DNA from: Zopfochytrium polystomum
Lineage: Eukaryota > Chytridiomycota > Chytridiomycetes > Chytridiales > Chytridiaceae
Assembly (NCBI GenBank): GCA_025765615.1
Contig: JAIVFJ010000033.1
Span: forward strand, 248,001-312,000
Reading direction: 5' to 3'
Length of the DNA: 64,000 bases
In this document: positions 11,415-22,874 of the stretch, one piece after another
Layout of the letters: the number at the start of each line of letters is the position of its first letter
How positions within the stretch are numbered: position 1 is the first letter of the stretch
Notes under the pieces: model-generated
The model's database searches: none
What the model was told of the DNA's origin: nothing
Seen by the model: the letters and a program-made list of their open reading frames with translations, nothing else
Program-made: the position numbers and the translations under genes

Positions 11415-14400
11415 ATGGACGACGGTCCTTCTTTACCCGCCGACGCTGTTCTGAGCGTTTGGTGGGCCGGCCGGCAAGACCCGCCACGGCCACAACCGCG
11501 CGCTGGCCGCACAGAAGGCGCTGCGCCCGACGCCGAGCTCGCCAGAACTCGCGTCTCTGGGCCTCAGGCCGCAGCAAATGACGACCGTGACATCGCGCCC
11601 ATGAGGTCCTCTTCCGGTGTCCTTTGCTTCCATGCCGGACGGCGTGGACGCGCGACCGATTCGGGCATGCTGAAGTTTACACTGTGGATCTCTAGCGATG
11701 AAGGGCAGGACGCTTACGATGGTGAGGCGATCCCCACTGACCGGTTCCACTTGGTGGAATTCAAGGTTAGGCTTGTGTTCAATGTACCGGATCGGTGTCG
11801 CGTTTTACTGAAATGACGACCATCAGTGCGACTGGACAGGGTCGGCACGGATAATTGACGGCAAAGTCATCGTTGTTGGCGATGAGAACGTAACAGTTTT
11901 GGCAGTATCAGCAGACGGTGGATTGCATCGACTTCAGCTGAGGAAACAGTCTGGAAATATTGATAAATCGGGTGCTGCAGAGCTCCCGCTCTCGTTGAAT
12001 CCTCCAGCGAAGAAGCTGCGACTTCAGAAGAAACGGTCGTCTGACCAAGGGTCAAATAGCGCACCCGCTTCCAACAGTTTGATTGCTTCTATGGTGAGGT
12101 CCTCCTTAAAATTTATCTTTCTGAAGCGTCTTTGTGAATTTTAGGAACTGTCAAGCCCGAAACGGCTTAACCACGGCTACGTTTGTAACGCGGATAGACC
12201 GACAGCTGAGACTGTGATACACGACTGGCTGAATGGTGTGTCGATTATCACTCCCCATAAGGATGTATCCTTCGTTCTCCATGATAAGTATTCCGGTAAA
12301 GGATTAAGCTTGCCCCTCTATTTACTAAATTTTTGCATGATTTTGTTTTCATACGCACGAATGATTCGCAGAAAGAGAATGCCGTTGACCCGTCTCTCTT
12401 TGAAAGACTATTTGGAAACGAAAGGTTTGTCCTTGCACACCTAACAATACACGTAGTAACGAAAATAAGTAGTACAGACAAGAGTGGCTATTTTCTTTGT
12501 GGAACGACCTCTGGGAAAATATATGCGTCACGCGCGATTCAATGCGATTTGCGGCAAGCAAACGCTCTGCCCTTTCTAGACCAGGTCTTGTTGCGGCCCG
12601 ATGTACTTTGGCCCTAACATTTGTTCATTGCGACTCACAGGAAGGCGCTATTGTATTCCTCAGCTATGCGAGCATGCAATCCACTTCGCGAAAGAGAAGG
12701 AACAGCTTCGATTCATTAATTCTTGTCAGGTATACAAAGGACCTTCCTTTCTCAGTGCTGACGTGGACCAGCCAATCGGGGCGTGTAACGCTCGTTACTT
12801 ACGGAAATTCTGGCAATGAGACAGTGGAACCGTCGCTGTACTGTGCGTCCGTTCCCGACAGACCAGTGTCAGCCCGATTATTTGAGGTGTGTTTTTCTCA
12901 TGCAGTTTCGCATATTGCTGACAACACCGCGGAAGGATGTTATTGTTTTGAAGTGCGAATCAAAGAATTTCTACGCACTATCTTTGCTCGGCCTATGTAA
13001 GTGACTTGTAAATAGCTTTTCGCCATAAAGATATGAGCAGTACATGGTTCACTTGCAGACTGGCTCCGCCTCTGTCCAAACGATGAGGAGGACCCTCTCG
13101 AATGCTTGTGCTTGGATGGCGTTCTGGGTATCGTTGCCGCAACAGAAAGTCCTGCACGTCTTATCGCTACCGCCCCGATGTTAACCAGCGAAACATCTCG
13201 ACTGCTGGCTGCACCCGAATCTATATTCGATGCGAATGAAATTGTGAAGTGTAGGCCTTTTTCACAAGCTGGTCTTAACGAGCCATACTTTGCAGGTTCG
13301 GCTGTCGACGATTCGAGAATGTGAAATGCTCTTGGAGAATCGCATGACGAAAGCGCTGGTAGGTTTAGGATGCGAACTCGGAACTCCGAATCTGTTCTAA
13401 GGCACGGGAAGGAAGTTCCTGGCAGCCCGGTCTCGTGAACTTGAGGAAGTTTCTCGTGATCTTGACCAACTCTCACGGCTCCAGCGGGAGAGAGCACTGA
13501 AATTCACGGTTTTACCGTGCGAAATCCCTTTCATCGCTCACAACAATTCACGTGTTCCTGCTGTTGTTCGCGTTCTTATTACGAGCACAGCTGATTTTGA
13601 CTTGTCAGATGGCTGGAGTGGTCAGTATATATCTACTGTGTGCTACGACCTAATACCAAGTAGTGCAGCTACTGCTCAGAGCTCCACAGGGGAAAAGCCA
13701 ATTGCCTGCTCCGTTCCAAGTCGTCAGCCAACCCATATGGCACGTAAGTCCGACAAGCTGGTGGTAAGCTCACCCACGCAGCAGTTCAAGAACTGACGCT
13801 TCAAACTCGCAACAGGGAAACGTCCGTTGACTTGGATTTAGCTCTATTCCCGCACTTCGTGATTGCTGAGTTATCTTTGGTCCGCCGATCTACAGCTGGT
13901 AGCGTCGGGCCCGGTTGGTGTGTTTGAACTTCAATTCATCTGTTTGACCTTTTGCCAGAGTCTTTCTTGTCTGTTGTTGCAAAAACTGTACAGCTCAGCA
14001 TGCTGGACTTTGTCGTGCCTTGTCCACGACAGTATCGGTCCGTTCAAGGACAGCTTCGCGCTGCAAGCTCTTCCGAGCTGGCAACTCAGGTACAATAGCA
14101 ACTTTAACTTCTGCAACTCACATCTCTCAGTCGTTACGATTCAAAGTATCCCCGACGCGCGACTTTCAAAGAGCTGTGCTTGCTCACCTTCTATGCACTA
14201 AGTTCAGCCAAAAGTTCGTAAGTGGATTGATCTTGAAACTATGCTCAATAGCTTCCTTCAGAGAACGCCTTTCTCAGATTCTTGTAACATCTAGCCTTGG
14301 TTTTCTCATGTTTCCTGGATACACCCAGTTCGCCACCGTCAGTTTTCACTGTGCTGAACAAAACGTAGCGGAAAATGTCGCATCACGCGAGACTGCCATT

Positions 14401-14592
14401 CCAGCGGAGATCCGCATTCGGTCGATTTCAGAAAAGCTTGCCACAAAACTTGCAATTATGCTCGCACTTCGGGTCGTTGAGGTCCAGCATGAAGGGAGCG
14501 ATTTGGCTGGTATAAGTATGGGTTGGCTAGACCTTGTCGATTTGCCGGCACTCAGGGCAGGAATCTCGGAGTTCGTCCTCACTATTGAATAA
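11415..14592 (+). CDS. FAAP100/FANCB-family-like protein, multi-exon
   Basis: A long plus-strand gene that I tentatively read as a Fanconi anaemia core-complex FAAP100/FANCB homologue. Supported exons: 11415-11765, 11827-12093, from 12145, then pieces to 14592. Introns have clear donors and CTAAC-like branch sites (for example near 12440 and 12615). The N-terminal half looks like a beta-propeller with blade-like pieces: GKVIVVGDENVTVLAVSADG, DPSLFERLFGNE, GYFLCGTTSGKIYAS, SGRVTLVTYGNSG, FYALSLLGL. The C-terminal half has FDLSDGWSGQYISTVCYDL and PAEIRIRSISEKLATKLA. These fall in the same order as the LEDALFGLLFG / VVLCGLPDGQL / SFSLDQGWTLCIQVL / IQAVEIQVESSSLADICR landmarks that I recall for FAAP100. 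Similarity is weak. Several exon joins between 12900 and 14200 are not settled. Confidence 0.45.
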
Positions 14593-14640
14593 AGTGACGA
14601 AGTGTGCAATTGGCCAAAACTTTATTGCCCCAGTATGTCC

Positions 14641-15387
14641 TTAACCGTCTGTTTGAAAGAGAGATTGCGCCACTATCCAAGACTGCTTGTCGAGGGCGCT
14701 CATGTAGTGTGTGGAGCTATTTCCCACAAATGCCAGATTGAAGCGCATGGCCGTCTCTTCTTCAACGTCAACAACCTTGTAGTCGTTCAGAGGAATGACA
14801 AAGCCAGGAGAATCGGGCTCCCCGTCGCGGAATAGTTGAAGCTGACCGTCCTGTATCATTGAACAAGAATTAGAGTGTGCAAACTCCCTCAAACGCTCTC
14901 AGTAAGGAACCTCCGTCATAGCTGCAATTTGGATCTGGCTTCAGAGACCCACCTTTACAGAAGCGTAGTGTCTTTTCCATACAGCTGGGCCATTCTTGCT
15001 TTGAACCATCCTATTGAGCCACATTGCCGCCTGTCCTCCCCCTTCCCTAAGTTCAGCCCTTTTACGCGCAACAGCATCAGCCAGCTGCCTCCCGCGCTCC
15101 TCTACCGCCACCATTTCGCGCTGCTTTTCCCCCTCAAGCCGCTTCAGCAAGTCTAGGGCTGCTTGTCGACGCTGCGCAGCCCGTGCTACCAGCTCAGCAT
15201 GATGAGCACGAAACGCGGCGTCGGCAACCGGGTCGTCCTCGTCGTCCACAGTATCAAGCTCCTCGTTGCGGGCCTCGTTAGTGGGCTGAGGCTTTTCACG
15301 AGGTGAGCGTCTTGGCACTTTTTTGGGAAGCCCAGGCAGGGACTTGATATCCTGAAGCTCGAGTGGAATGGAGCTTTGGTTCGACAT
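14641..15387 (-). CDS. PH-domain protein with coiled coil
   Basis: Two exons, 15387-14953 and 14850-14641, joined in phase 0 across a 102-nt intron. The N-terminus is charged, followed by an Ala/Arg/Glu-rich helix (HHAELVARAAQRRQAALDLL, EKQREMVAVEERGRQLADA) likely to form a coiled coil. A C-terminal PH domain follows: SKNGPAVWKRHYASVKDGQL, LFRDGEPDSPGFVIPLNDYK, VVDVEEETAMRFNLAF, and a final helix LDKQSWIVAQSLFQ. The K-x-x-W-K-R-H/R-Y opening is typical. About 217 residues; it probably acts as a membrane or phosphoinositide adaptor. It ends 48 bp from the stop of the preceding convergent gene. Confidence 0.75.
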
Positions 15388-15623
15388 TTGGGTGTTGTAT
15401 TACTTTCTTTCCTTCTGGAAGCAAGGGAACGAAATTTATGAATAACTAAACGTAAGCTTCACAGTGTCTTGGTGGGATCTTAATGTGGAAAGGGGAAGCC
15501 CTTGACAACGTTTGCGGATATTTTACTCTGTTATCAAAGACCATGGCGTGCCCCCTCGGCTGCTTGCTCAACCGCTTCAGTTTTGCAAAACGCCTCACAT
15601 GAGCTCTCCTGTTAATGTATTCT

Positions 15624-17372
15624 TTATATTCTTTCGTTAAGCTCTTTCCAAAGCTTGTTGCGCACGATCTTTGTGCCCTTGACGCGCTTAGCCCATGGGT
15701 TTTCCTTTTGCGGTAACAGTGACGGCAGCTTCTCCGCAGTATTCTGAGCGGACAGCCTCTGGCGCGCCGCCGTCGATGTGTTATTTCCCACGACAACTGT
15801 CCTGTGCTCACTGGCAACTGCCTTCCCATGAACGTCACCACGAAGAGGCGGGAGCGCGCCTTGGTGCACTGGATGATCATGGGTACTTTCAGTAGACCGG
15901 TCGGAGGCGTTCGCCACATTTGGGTGGTCAGCGACAGCCCCACTCTCGGGCTTTGTGGCGTTCAAAGAAGACTTGTCGGCCAGAGCTTGTGCAAGTTCCG
16001 CAGCGGCACCGCCATCTTCCGGGAACTTTTGATATAGACTTGCCCTTCCTTGGTAGTCCAAGTTTGAGTTGTGGTACGAGAGAAGGGTAACCTTTTTTCG
16101 TCGTGGTGAAGGATGGGCGGGAACGCCGAACGGTGCGGGTGGCGGAGATGGTGAAGTTAACCCGCTCAACGCAGATTCGTCCGAGGGGCTTCGATTGTGT
16201 AGGGATACTTCTGCTGCTGCACTGATTTCAGCCGCATCGGCTGTTCCATCGACTAGATTTTTTGATTCATCCTCTGCAGGCCCAGCAGCAACTTCGGTGG
16301 AGCCATCTGGGACTGCAGCTTTTGCGATTGGTGGCAGCTGGCGCTTCGCAGCCTTACTCTGAGCAATAGCGGCTAAAACGCCGTGGACAGCCTTTGAATT
16401 TGCGATTGCTCGAAGCTCAGCAAGGTCAAGGTTGAGCCCGGACACCGCAAATACTTCGCGAACCAGTTCCAATTCTTTGCGAAGAGAGTCGATTTCGTGC
16501 TGCTTCCTTTTATTGTCTGCGCTAATTCTCTCGATGAAAGCTTGATACTTCTTCTTTTGCTGATCAAGTAGAACGTAGTAGGGTGGATCTTCTGGTGACG
16601 GTTTGGTCTCACTGGGTTCAGCTGTGATGTCATCAACGTCTTTTGCAGTCGACTTCATGCTCTCTGTCCAAAGTTTAGAAGTTTACTTTGTGACCGTCCA
16701 CCTCTGGATTACCTTCGATGTCAACGACTGAGCCGTGCACAATCTTGTTGTACGATATATCTGCGAATTTGAATTGAGCTTTTGGGGTTGGCAACGCTGT
16801 CAGCGCTGTCAGGTCTCACCGGAGCATAAGTTTTGTAGTCTGGCAATCTCTTGGTGCAGTCCAAGAAGAGAATTTTTGTGGTCTTCCTGGATCGATTCAA
16901 TCGTAGTCTCAAGGGACTTCACTCGAGCAAGTGCTTTCCTCAATTTTTGTTGAGTTCCGGCCAATGTGTCAGACGTCCCAACAGCGAGATTAGAGCCACC
17001 TCCCCGACCACCAGAGTCTGCTCCACCACTTGAGCGATTGTCCCCGCCGCTGCCTCTACTGCCGCCAAGGCCTTTCCTATCAACTGTGCTGCCTGAGGGG
17101 GCCCCGAGAGCACGAGCACCGTCTGATTGCGAACGTGGCCCTGACCGGCTAGCGCCGACGCCTGCCCGGCTGCGTGGCTTGTCGACGTTAGGGTTCCGCG
17201 AGTTGACGAGGAAGTTGTGCCGTAAATCAATGGAGGAGTGCGAGTGTGGAACCGAGACAGCGAAGCTCACGGATGCTGCGGGCTGGACAGCCAATTCCAT
17301 CGGCGGCGAGAAAACGCGCGGAGGGTTAATCTCCAAATTGTCACTTAAACTCGGCGTAACAGGTTGTCGCAT
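15624..17372 (-). CDS. CCDC92/CCDC74-like coiled-coil protein
   Basis: Three exons, 17372-16820, 16778-16713 and 16663-15624, together exactly 1,659 nt (552 residues). The introns are only 41 and 49 nt. Joined this way, what looks like two genes 16 bp apart becomes one. After a Gly/Ser/Pro-rich N-terminus the CCDC92-type coiled coil reads SLETTIESIQEDHKNSLLGL followed by HQEIARLQNLCS, matching the H-E-E-I-x-R-L-Q signature. A second coiled coil (YQAFIERISADNKRKQHEI, LRKELELVREVFAVSG) resembles the C-terminal CCDC74 segment, and the end is WAKRVKGTKIVRNKLWKEL. Animal relatives sit at centrosomes or cilia, so a flagellar role is an inference. It is divergent from THOC5, with 115 bp between the starts. 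Confidence 0.65.
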
Positions 17373-17487
17373 CGTGCGCTCGCCTTTCGGACGGAGAAGA
17401 CTGCACGCGCGGATCCGAGCTTCCCGTCTCTGCGCACTGCACTGCAGGCATCCAGGTGCCAATGCCACCCTCCCACATTTGTCGAAA

Positions 17488-18360
17488 ATGTTTGAGCAAC
17501 TCCGCTCTGCGATTTCCACGATCGCCGCCGCAGCCGACGCCGTCAGCGACGGCGATCCCAACTCGGGAGCGGCTGCTGCGAGCAATCCGCTCGCCGCGCT
17601 TAGTCCCTCTCAACGATCGGAATTCGAATCCCTCCTTGACTCGGTGTCCGTCGAGCTGCTAGAGCTGCAACGACTGAATCGGTCTGCATACCTGCACGCT
17701 CGCGGAGCGAAGAACGTTGCAGCCGAAGCAAAGCAAGAGATGGACAAGATGTTTCTCCTCCTCCAGAACCTCAACTACGAGCGGCTACATTTGCGGAGAG
17801 AAGTTGCCAAGTGCCGGGAGTTGGAGTTGAGTCGCCGATCTTGTTTTTTGCAACCATTCCCTCATCTCGCCTCCTCTCTTCCAGAACAATATACCAACTT
17901 GTGGAGTTGGAGCCGGTGGAAGTTTTCAGTGCCTCGATAGCGTCGGATGAGCTCGCCGCGATGAACGAGCACCAACTAATGGTTGCCCGACTCAACAGGG
18001 AAATGACGGAGAGGAAGCGGTCAGCCATTCCTCCCATTTTGCGTCTAGCTTTGTGCAATGGGAGAAGCTCATAACCACTTTATCTTCTTCACTAGGCTGG
18101 CGGACGAGGAATCTTCCGTGCGCAAGCAGCGGGAGGAGCTTCAAAAAGAGCTGGACGACAAGAACGCGTACTTGGACAAGCTTGACCGGGACCTGGAGGC
18201 CGCATTTTCGTCGTTTAAGCCGCTGCAGGACCAGCTTGGAATCTCCGAGGGCGGTGGGGGAGAGGGCGGAGGAGTGGGCGGAAATGGCGTAGAGGTCGTG
18301 CAGAGCGAGAACATCAAGGTAGCTGAGGGTATGGCGGTCGACCCTCCGGCAGTGTCGTAA
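17488..18360 (+). CDS. THOC5: THO complex subunit 5
   Basis: Subunit of the nuclear THO/TREX complex that couples transcription to mRNA export. Exons 17488-17825, 17885-18019 and 18096-18360. Family landmarks: QEMDKMFLLLQNLNYERLHL (LLLLQNLxYE), EVAKCRELE, IYQLVELEPVEVF (equivalent to DLVSLEEF), EHQLMVARLNREMTERKRLA (L-x-R-L-x-x-E-x-x-x-R-K-x-L), and a coiled coil VRKQREELQKELDDKNAYLD ending at LDRDLEAAFSSFKPLQDQL. The product of about 245 residues covers only the conserved N-terminal half of animal THOC5, as in many fungal versions. A Gly-rich stretch follows. ALG10 starts 53 bp downstream. Confidence 0.75.
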
Positions 18361-18413
18361 TACATACCATACACAGGGACAACCCGCCCTCGTTAACAGT
18401 TCGCTTTGCTGAC

Positions 18414-20304
18414 ATGGCGCTGTCCTCGACTGCATCGGCCAACGCGATCAACGCGCTGTTTGCGGCACTGCCAGTCCTGGTGGCGGTGCCCTTGTTCGTT
18501 GCAGTCAACGAGGTGCTGCCCGCCCCGTACATGGTGAGAGACGAACTTCCACGCCCACTCCCTCCCGCATTCTCCCACTACTCCCGTCCCTGGGTCTCCC
18601 CGCTCAAACGATGACTACCTCTTGGACACGCGTTGCTGAACCAGGGACCACCGACAGGACGAAATCTTCCACGTCCCGCAGGCGCTCCAGTACTGCAACG
18701 GCAACTTTTCTGGCTACGACCCAAAGCTAACAACTCCTCCCGGCCTGTGAGATCAATTTTCCATCGCGGCGCTATGTCGTGCTGATCTCCTTTTAGCTAC
18801 ATCACCTCGTACGCAATCCTGTCTCCCCTGTCCACAATCTCAGGCGTGAATCTATGCGCATCTGTAGCCCTGCTGCGCGTGGTTAATGGCGCCTTCTTCT
18901 TTGGCGCTACTCTCATAATTGTACGTGGCCTCCTGGATGACGTTCATGGCCGCTCCGTGAGACATGCACTTGACGCTATCGTTATTGCGGCGTTCCCTGT
19001 GTCGTTCTTCTTCCATTTCTTATACTATACCGACTCCGGCTCGACGTTCTTCGTGCTTCTAGCACATTGGCTGTCGCTGAAAGGGCGATACGGCCGAAGC
19101 GCGCTCGTTGGTGATTTTCAATTTTCTCAGCTTAACCAGTATTGTGCTCACAAACCGTTATCGTCAGGATTCATTGCGACGTCGTATAGGCAGACGAACA
19201 TTGTATGGACCTTTTTCTCCGCTGCTCTTGCTGTACTTCGCGAGGTTTCACGTCGAGAAACTGGGAAGGACGGAAAAATCAAATTCGTTGATGCGAGGAT
19301 TTCAGACTTCCCCACCACAGGTACGTAATGCAGCTTCGATAAATTTTGCTCAATTTCGATCTTGTTTAGCTAGTTTGGTGAGAGCCACCGCGGAGGCTGC
19401 CTTCGCCATAATGAAGCAGCTCCCTGTTGTACTCTGGACGATTGTTCCTTTTTCCGTTGTATGGTTGGCGTTTGGTTCGTTTGTTGCATGGAACGGCGGC
19501 ATTGTGCTCGGTTAGTTCAAGTTGGATCTTCTTTGTCTCACAGTCCAATTGCAGGAGACAAGGCGAATCATGTTGCGACATTGCATATTGCTCAGATCTT
19601 GTACTTTATCGCGTTTGCAGCATTTTTCACATTCCCGCGATTTCCTTCTGCAGCTCGCGCTTTTAACTTCATGAGGTTCAAAACCTGCAAGAGTGAAAAA
19701 AAACTCTACTTACAGTGCAAATAGGTCTCACGCTGGTGTGACACTTGCTTTCTTCGCGATTGAGTTCGTCACTGTTCAGAACTTCACGTGAGCCACGATG
19801 GATTTCGACTTTGACTTTTTCTAACTTCCGCGATAATGCAGGGTGGAGCATCCGTTTCTCCTGGCCGATAACCGACACTACACGTTCTACATATGGAAAT
19901 ATTTTTTTCGAAGAAGCCCTTTGATTCGATACGCGCTCATACCAGGCTACGCAGCTGGTGCTTACATCGTTACTTACCGTTTGGGTAGGCCTCATTCTCT
20001 CTAATTTCAACTGCTTGACCGACTTGCCACCATTTCCGAAGGAGAGCGACAATCTTTGATTTGGATACTCGGATACTTTTTGACTGTGTTCATCACTCTT
20101 ATTCCGTCGCCTCTTCTCGAATTCCGCTACTTCCTCGTGCCTTTCTTCATTTACCGAATTCATGTTTCGCCACCCTCTCGTACCATCTTGTTTCTAGAGT
20201 TCATCTTCTACTTTCTTTTCAATCTTGCCACGTTTTGGATGTTTCTGCGTCGCCCTTTTGAGTGGACACAAGAGCCTGGGGTTACACAACGGTTCATGTA
20301 TTGA
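18414..20304 (+). CDS. ALG10: Dolichyl-P-glucose alpha-1,2-glucosyltransferase ALG10
   Basis: ER multipass enzyme that adds the terminal glucose to the dolichol-linked N-glycan precursor (DIE2/ALG10 family). The first exon ends at 18534 (YM, then GTGAGA). The next begins DEIFHVPQALQYCNGNFSGY and DPKLTTPPGLYITSYAIL, the hallmark luminal DEIFHIPQ and D-P-x-I-T-T-P-P-G-L-Y motifs. Later exons give ALLRVVNGAFFFGATLII, SFFFHFLYYTDSGSTFFVLL, SYRQTNIVWTFF (FRQTNIVW), EHPFLLADNRHYTFYIWKYF, and the C-terminal hydrophobic exon ending RRPFEWTQEPGVTQRFMY. At least eight short introns interrupt it; the joins around 19330-19870 are approximate. Confidence 0.85.
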
Positions 20305-20395
20305 CTGTTGACATTGTGCAATCCAATTTTATTGTGTCTATGCAGTTTTCACTTTACATGCGCTTGATGAAACACTCGGCCTTATCGTCCTGACT

Positions 20396-21280
20396 TTAGT
20401 GCCTGCCCATACGGCGAATACTCGCGTCCATCTCCAGGTCGTGCAGACGTTCGCCGAACTGCGGCAGGAAGCCGAATCCGACGGCAAATGCTTGGATGTC
20501 CAAACCAATGGAGATGAACCACGAGATCGCGCTACGGGGAAAATTCTGTTCAATGACAGTGACGCCAAAAGAGATAAATTCAGCCAGGGGCGAACTGAAC
20601 CTGAGAATGTTCCACGCCAGCACCCAGTTAAACATATCACAAGAGTGCGACGTTCCAGGCGGGCAGTCTCCCGCCATCCGATAGACTTCTCCCGAAAAGC
20701 ACGCGACCCAAAGAATTGTGATGCACGTGTCCACCAAAAGCTCCAAAGTAAGGATTTTCCGAGAGTTCCATGCGGTCACGATGAAAGGCACGAAGTCTAA
20801 GAAAGTTTTATTTATTGGACAGGCCGAAACCCTTTTAAGAACTTACATTGGCCAACCATTGCCCCGGCTGCACACGGAGCGGCAACAGAAAGAAACCAGT
20901 TGAAGTTCACTTAGCACAGTGCAATTGTTAGAATCGTGTGGCAGATCCCTTCGCCTATCAATTAATTCAGCTTACCGATCGACCACAGCTGGTGGCTGAC
21001 CATAAGATCATTATTTTGCGACCCCAAGAAGTAGTAGCTTGCGAAGGCGGTAACAGCCTGAAAGAATCGGTTCGAAAACCGCACCTTCTTTTCAATCGGA
21101 AAGTTACGAGTATCCTTCGGTTGTTACAAAAATAAGTCCAAATGCACGCGTGTTAGACTACGTCCAGATATCGGTTGCTGCTCTTTCTACCTTTTCTGAT
21201 TTCGCTCCGCCTCCAAGCAATCCGCTCCGAGTGCCGGAGGGCATCTTCTTCAGCGACTTCAACTGAGGTAAGGGCATCAT
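20396..21280 (-). CDS. MARVEL-domain four-helix membrane protein
   Basis: A small fungal-type MARVEL (membrane-associating) protein. Pieces in order: start at 21280 (MMPLPQLKSLKKMPSG) through KSEK; an exon VRFSNRFFQAVTAFASYYF, QNNDLMVSHQLWSI ending at about 20983; an exon NFNWFLSVAAPCAAGAMVG; and a last exon FVPFIVTAWNSRKILTLEL, VDTCITILWVACFSGEVYRM, DMFNWVLAWNILRFSSPLAE to the stop at 20396. Four hydrophobic segments and the Cys pair in GDCPPGTSHSCDMF between TM3 and TM4 fit the fold. Such proteins organise plasma-membrane or vesicle membranes. Its stop is 91 bp from the convergent ALG10 stop. Confidence 0.6.
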
Positions 21281-21584
21281 CTTGGCGGCTTCTTGTTGTT
21301 GAGACGCGTACGATCCGAATAAGCTGAGAGAACTAACGCGCTCTCTTTCCGATCACTAAATTCAATTTCGTTCTTCCCTTTTCGAAACTCGAACATCAAA
21401 TAAACAGGAGTTTCACCTTGTGCCTATACACGGTACTTCTCTCCGTCTCTCTCTCTGTCAGCTCCCTCTGTCTTAGTATGCGAGAGGGGAAACTGTGGGT
21501 ACGCGACGCGTTTAGACTTGTCAGCTTGTGATTGTTCCTTCTTCGCTCTATCACGTGCTGGCTGACAAGGACAAACGTGCAGTC
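21281..21584. promoter_or_regulatory. Divergent promoter region
   Basis: A 304-bp spacer between the divergent starts of the MARVEL protein and mitochondrial bL17. No gene is supported. I see no unambiguous TATA box or known fungal motif; it must hold both promoters by position. Confidence 0.5.
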
Positions 21585-22822
21585 ATGAAGCGGCGGGTGA
21601 GCGATGGTTGACTCTGCAGCTGCAGCGCGCAGATCATCGCTGCGCTCCCGCTCCACCCAATGATATTTCGTTCGAGATCGTAAAACTTACATCTGCGCTC
21701 CCTCCCCTTCCACAGGTTTTTAATAAGAAGCTGACACGATCGCTGGCTCATGAGCGCGATCTGCTTTCAAACATGGCATCTTCGCTCATCTTGCACGGCC
21801 GCGTCGAAACCACAGTCACGAAAGCGAAGGTCCTGCAACACCGGGCTAACAAGGTTTGCTGAGAATGGTATTTATTCTCTCCTCACTAGTCTCCCAATTT
21901 TCCAGCTTATCGAATGGGCGAAACGCGGCACAAATTCAGACCAGCACCGAATTAATCATGCACTATTTGTAAGCCCTCGCCCTTCAACGTTGCCGGATTC
22001 TTACGCCCTGCTTCCTCAAAGATGCGTGGAGAAACCATCCCTCAACTCCAACTTTTGGCGGCGCGCTTCAAAGATCGAACCGGCGGTTACACTCGGCTCA
22101 CCCTTAACGGCTTTCGGCCTCAAGGCACTGACCGTGCCCCACTCGCCATCGTTGAATACATCGACGGGCCCCGTGACACCCGCGCACTCATTGCGAAGCA
22201 GCATCTCGGAAAGATCCGTAACGAGCTCGTTACAGTCCAGTCCGAGCTGCACAAAATCAACATCCACTCCCTCCGCGACCCGCTCACCGGTGCGGAGACC
22301 ATTGTGCGTGCCTGGGCCGGCCGATCCCCGAACCTCACGTTTTCCAAAATTGCCTACCTCACACGTCGCGAACGCGTACTGCAGCGGCAGGTGGAGAAGA
22401 TGGAAAAGTCACTGGTTCACGTGAAGGAGGGTCGGTCCAAGGAGGAAGAAAAGCTGGAGGTGATGTTTTCGGAAATGGAGGCGAGGCACAAGCAGATTTT
22501 GAGGAATCTAGAAGCGGAGCTGAAGGTTCGATCGGAAGAGCAGCAGCGGTCGATCCAACGTGGTTTGGCTTCCTTCTACTTCTCCAGCTCTCCACTCGTA
22601 AGCCCGGAGCTGGCTCAGAAGTCGGGGCTTGGAAAGCGGATCCGTTGGCACGGCGCGGGGAGATTTTATTGGCATAAGCAGAAGACTGGCGGGAGAGGAA
22701 CGTTGCTGGAGATTGCCCCAGACTCGGAACTGCAGGAGCGGATGGAGCGGGACAAAGCGCTCGCTTTGGAGGTTCTCAAGCAGCTGGGAGTTTCTGACTT
22801 CGCACTTGCAGTGTCAAAATAG
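21585..22822 (+). CDS. MRPL17: Mitochondrial ribosomal protein bL17 with C-terminal extension
   Basis: Large-subunit mitoribosomal protein. Exons 21585-21596 (MKRR only), 21716-21853, 21906-21968 and 22022-22822 total 1,014 nt (337 residues) with all phases consistent. The bL17 core is clear: [90 protein letters not shown]. Fungal bL17m is usually near 240 residues. Here about 190 residues follow the core, including a charged coiled coil ([37 protein letters not shown]) and a basic segment [19 protein letters not shown] that recalls the C-terminal end of uL22m. The extension is unexplained. Confidence 0.9.
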
Positions 22823-22874
22823 ATGGAGCTTGTGCACCCGTCTTTCGTTTTTTGCATGTGATTGTGAATTGTCG

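Noticed and set aside
16675..17372. Separate short CCDC92 gene ending at 16675
   Set aside because: An in-phase 49-nt intron joins it to the downstream exon with an exact multiple of three, which is more economical than two genes 16 bp apart.
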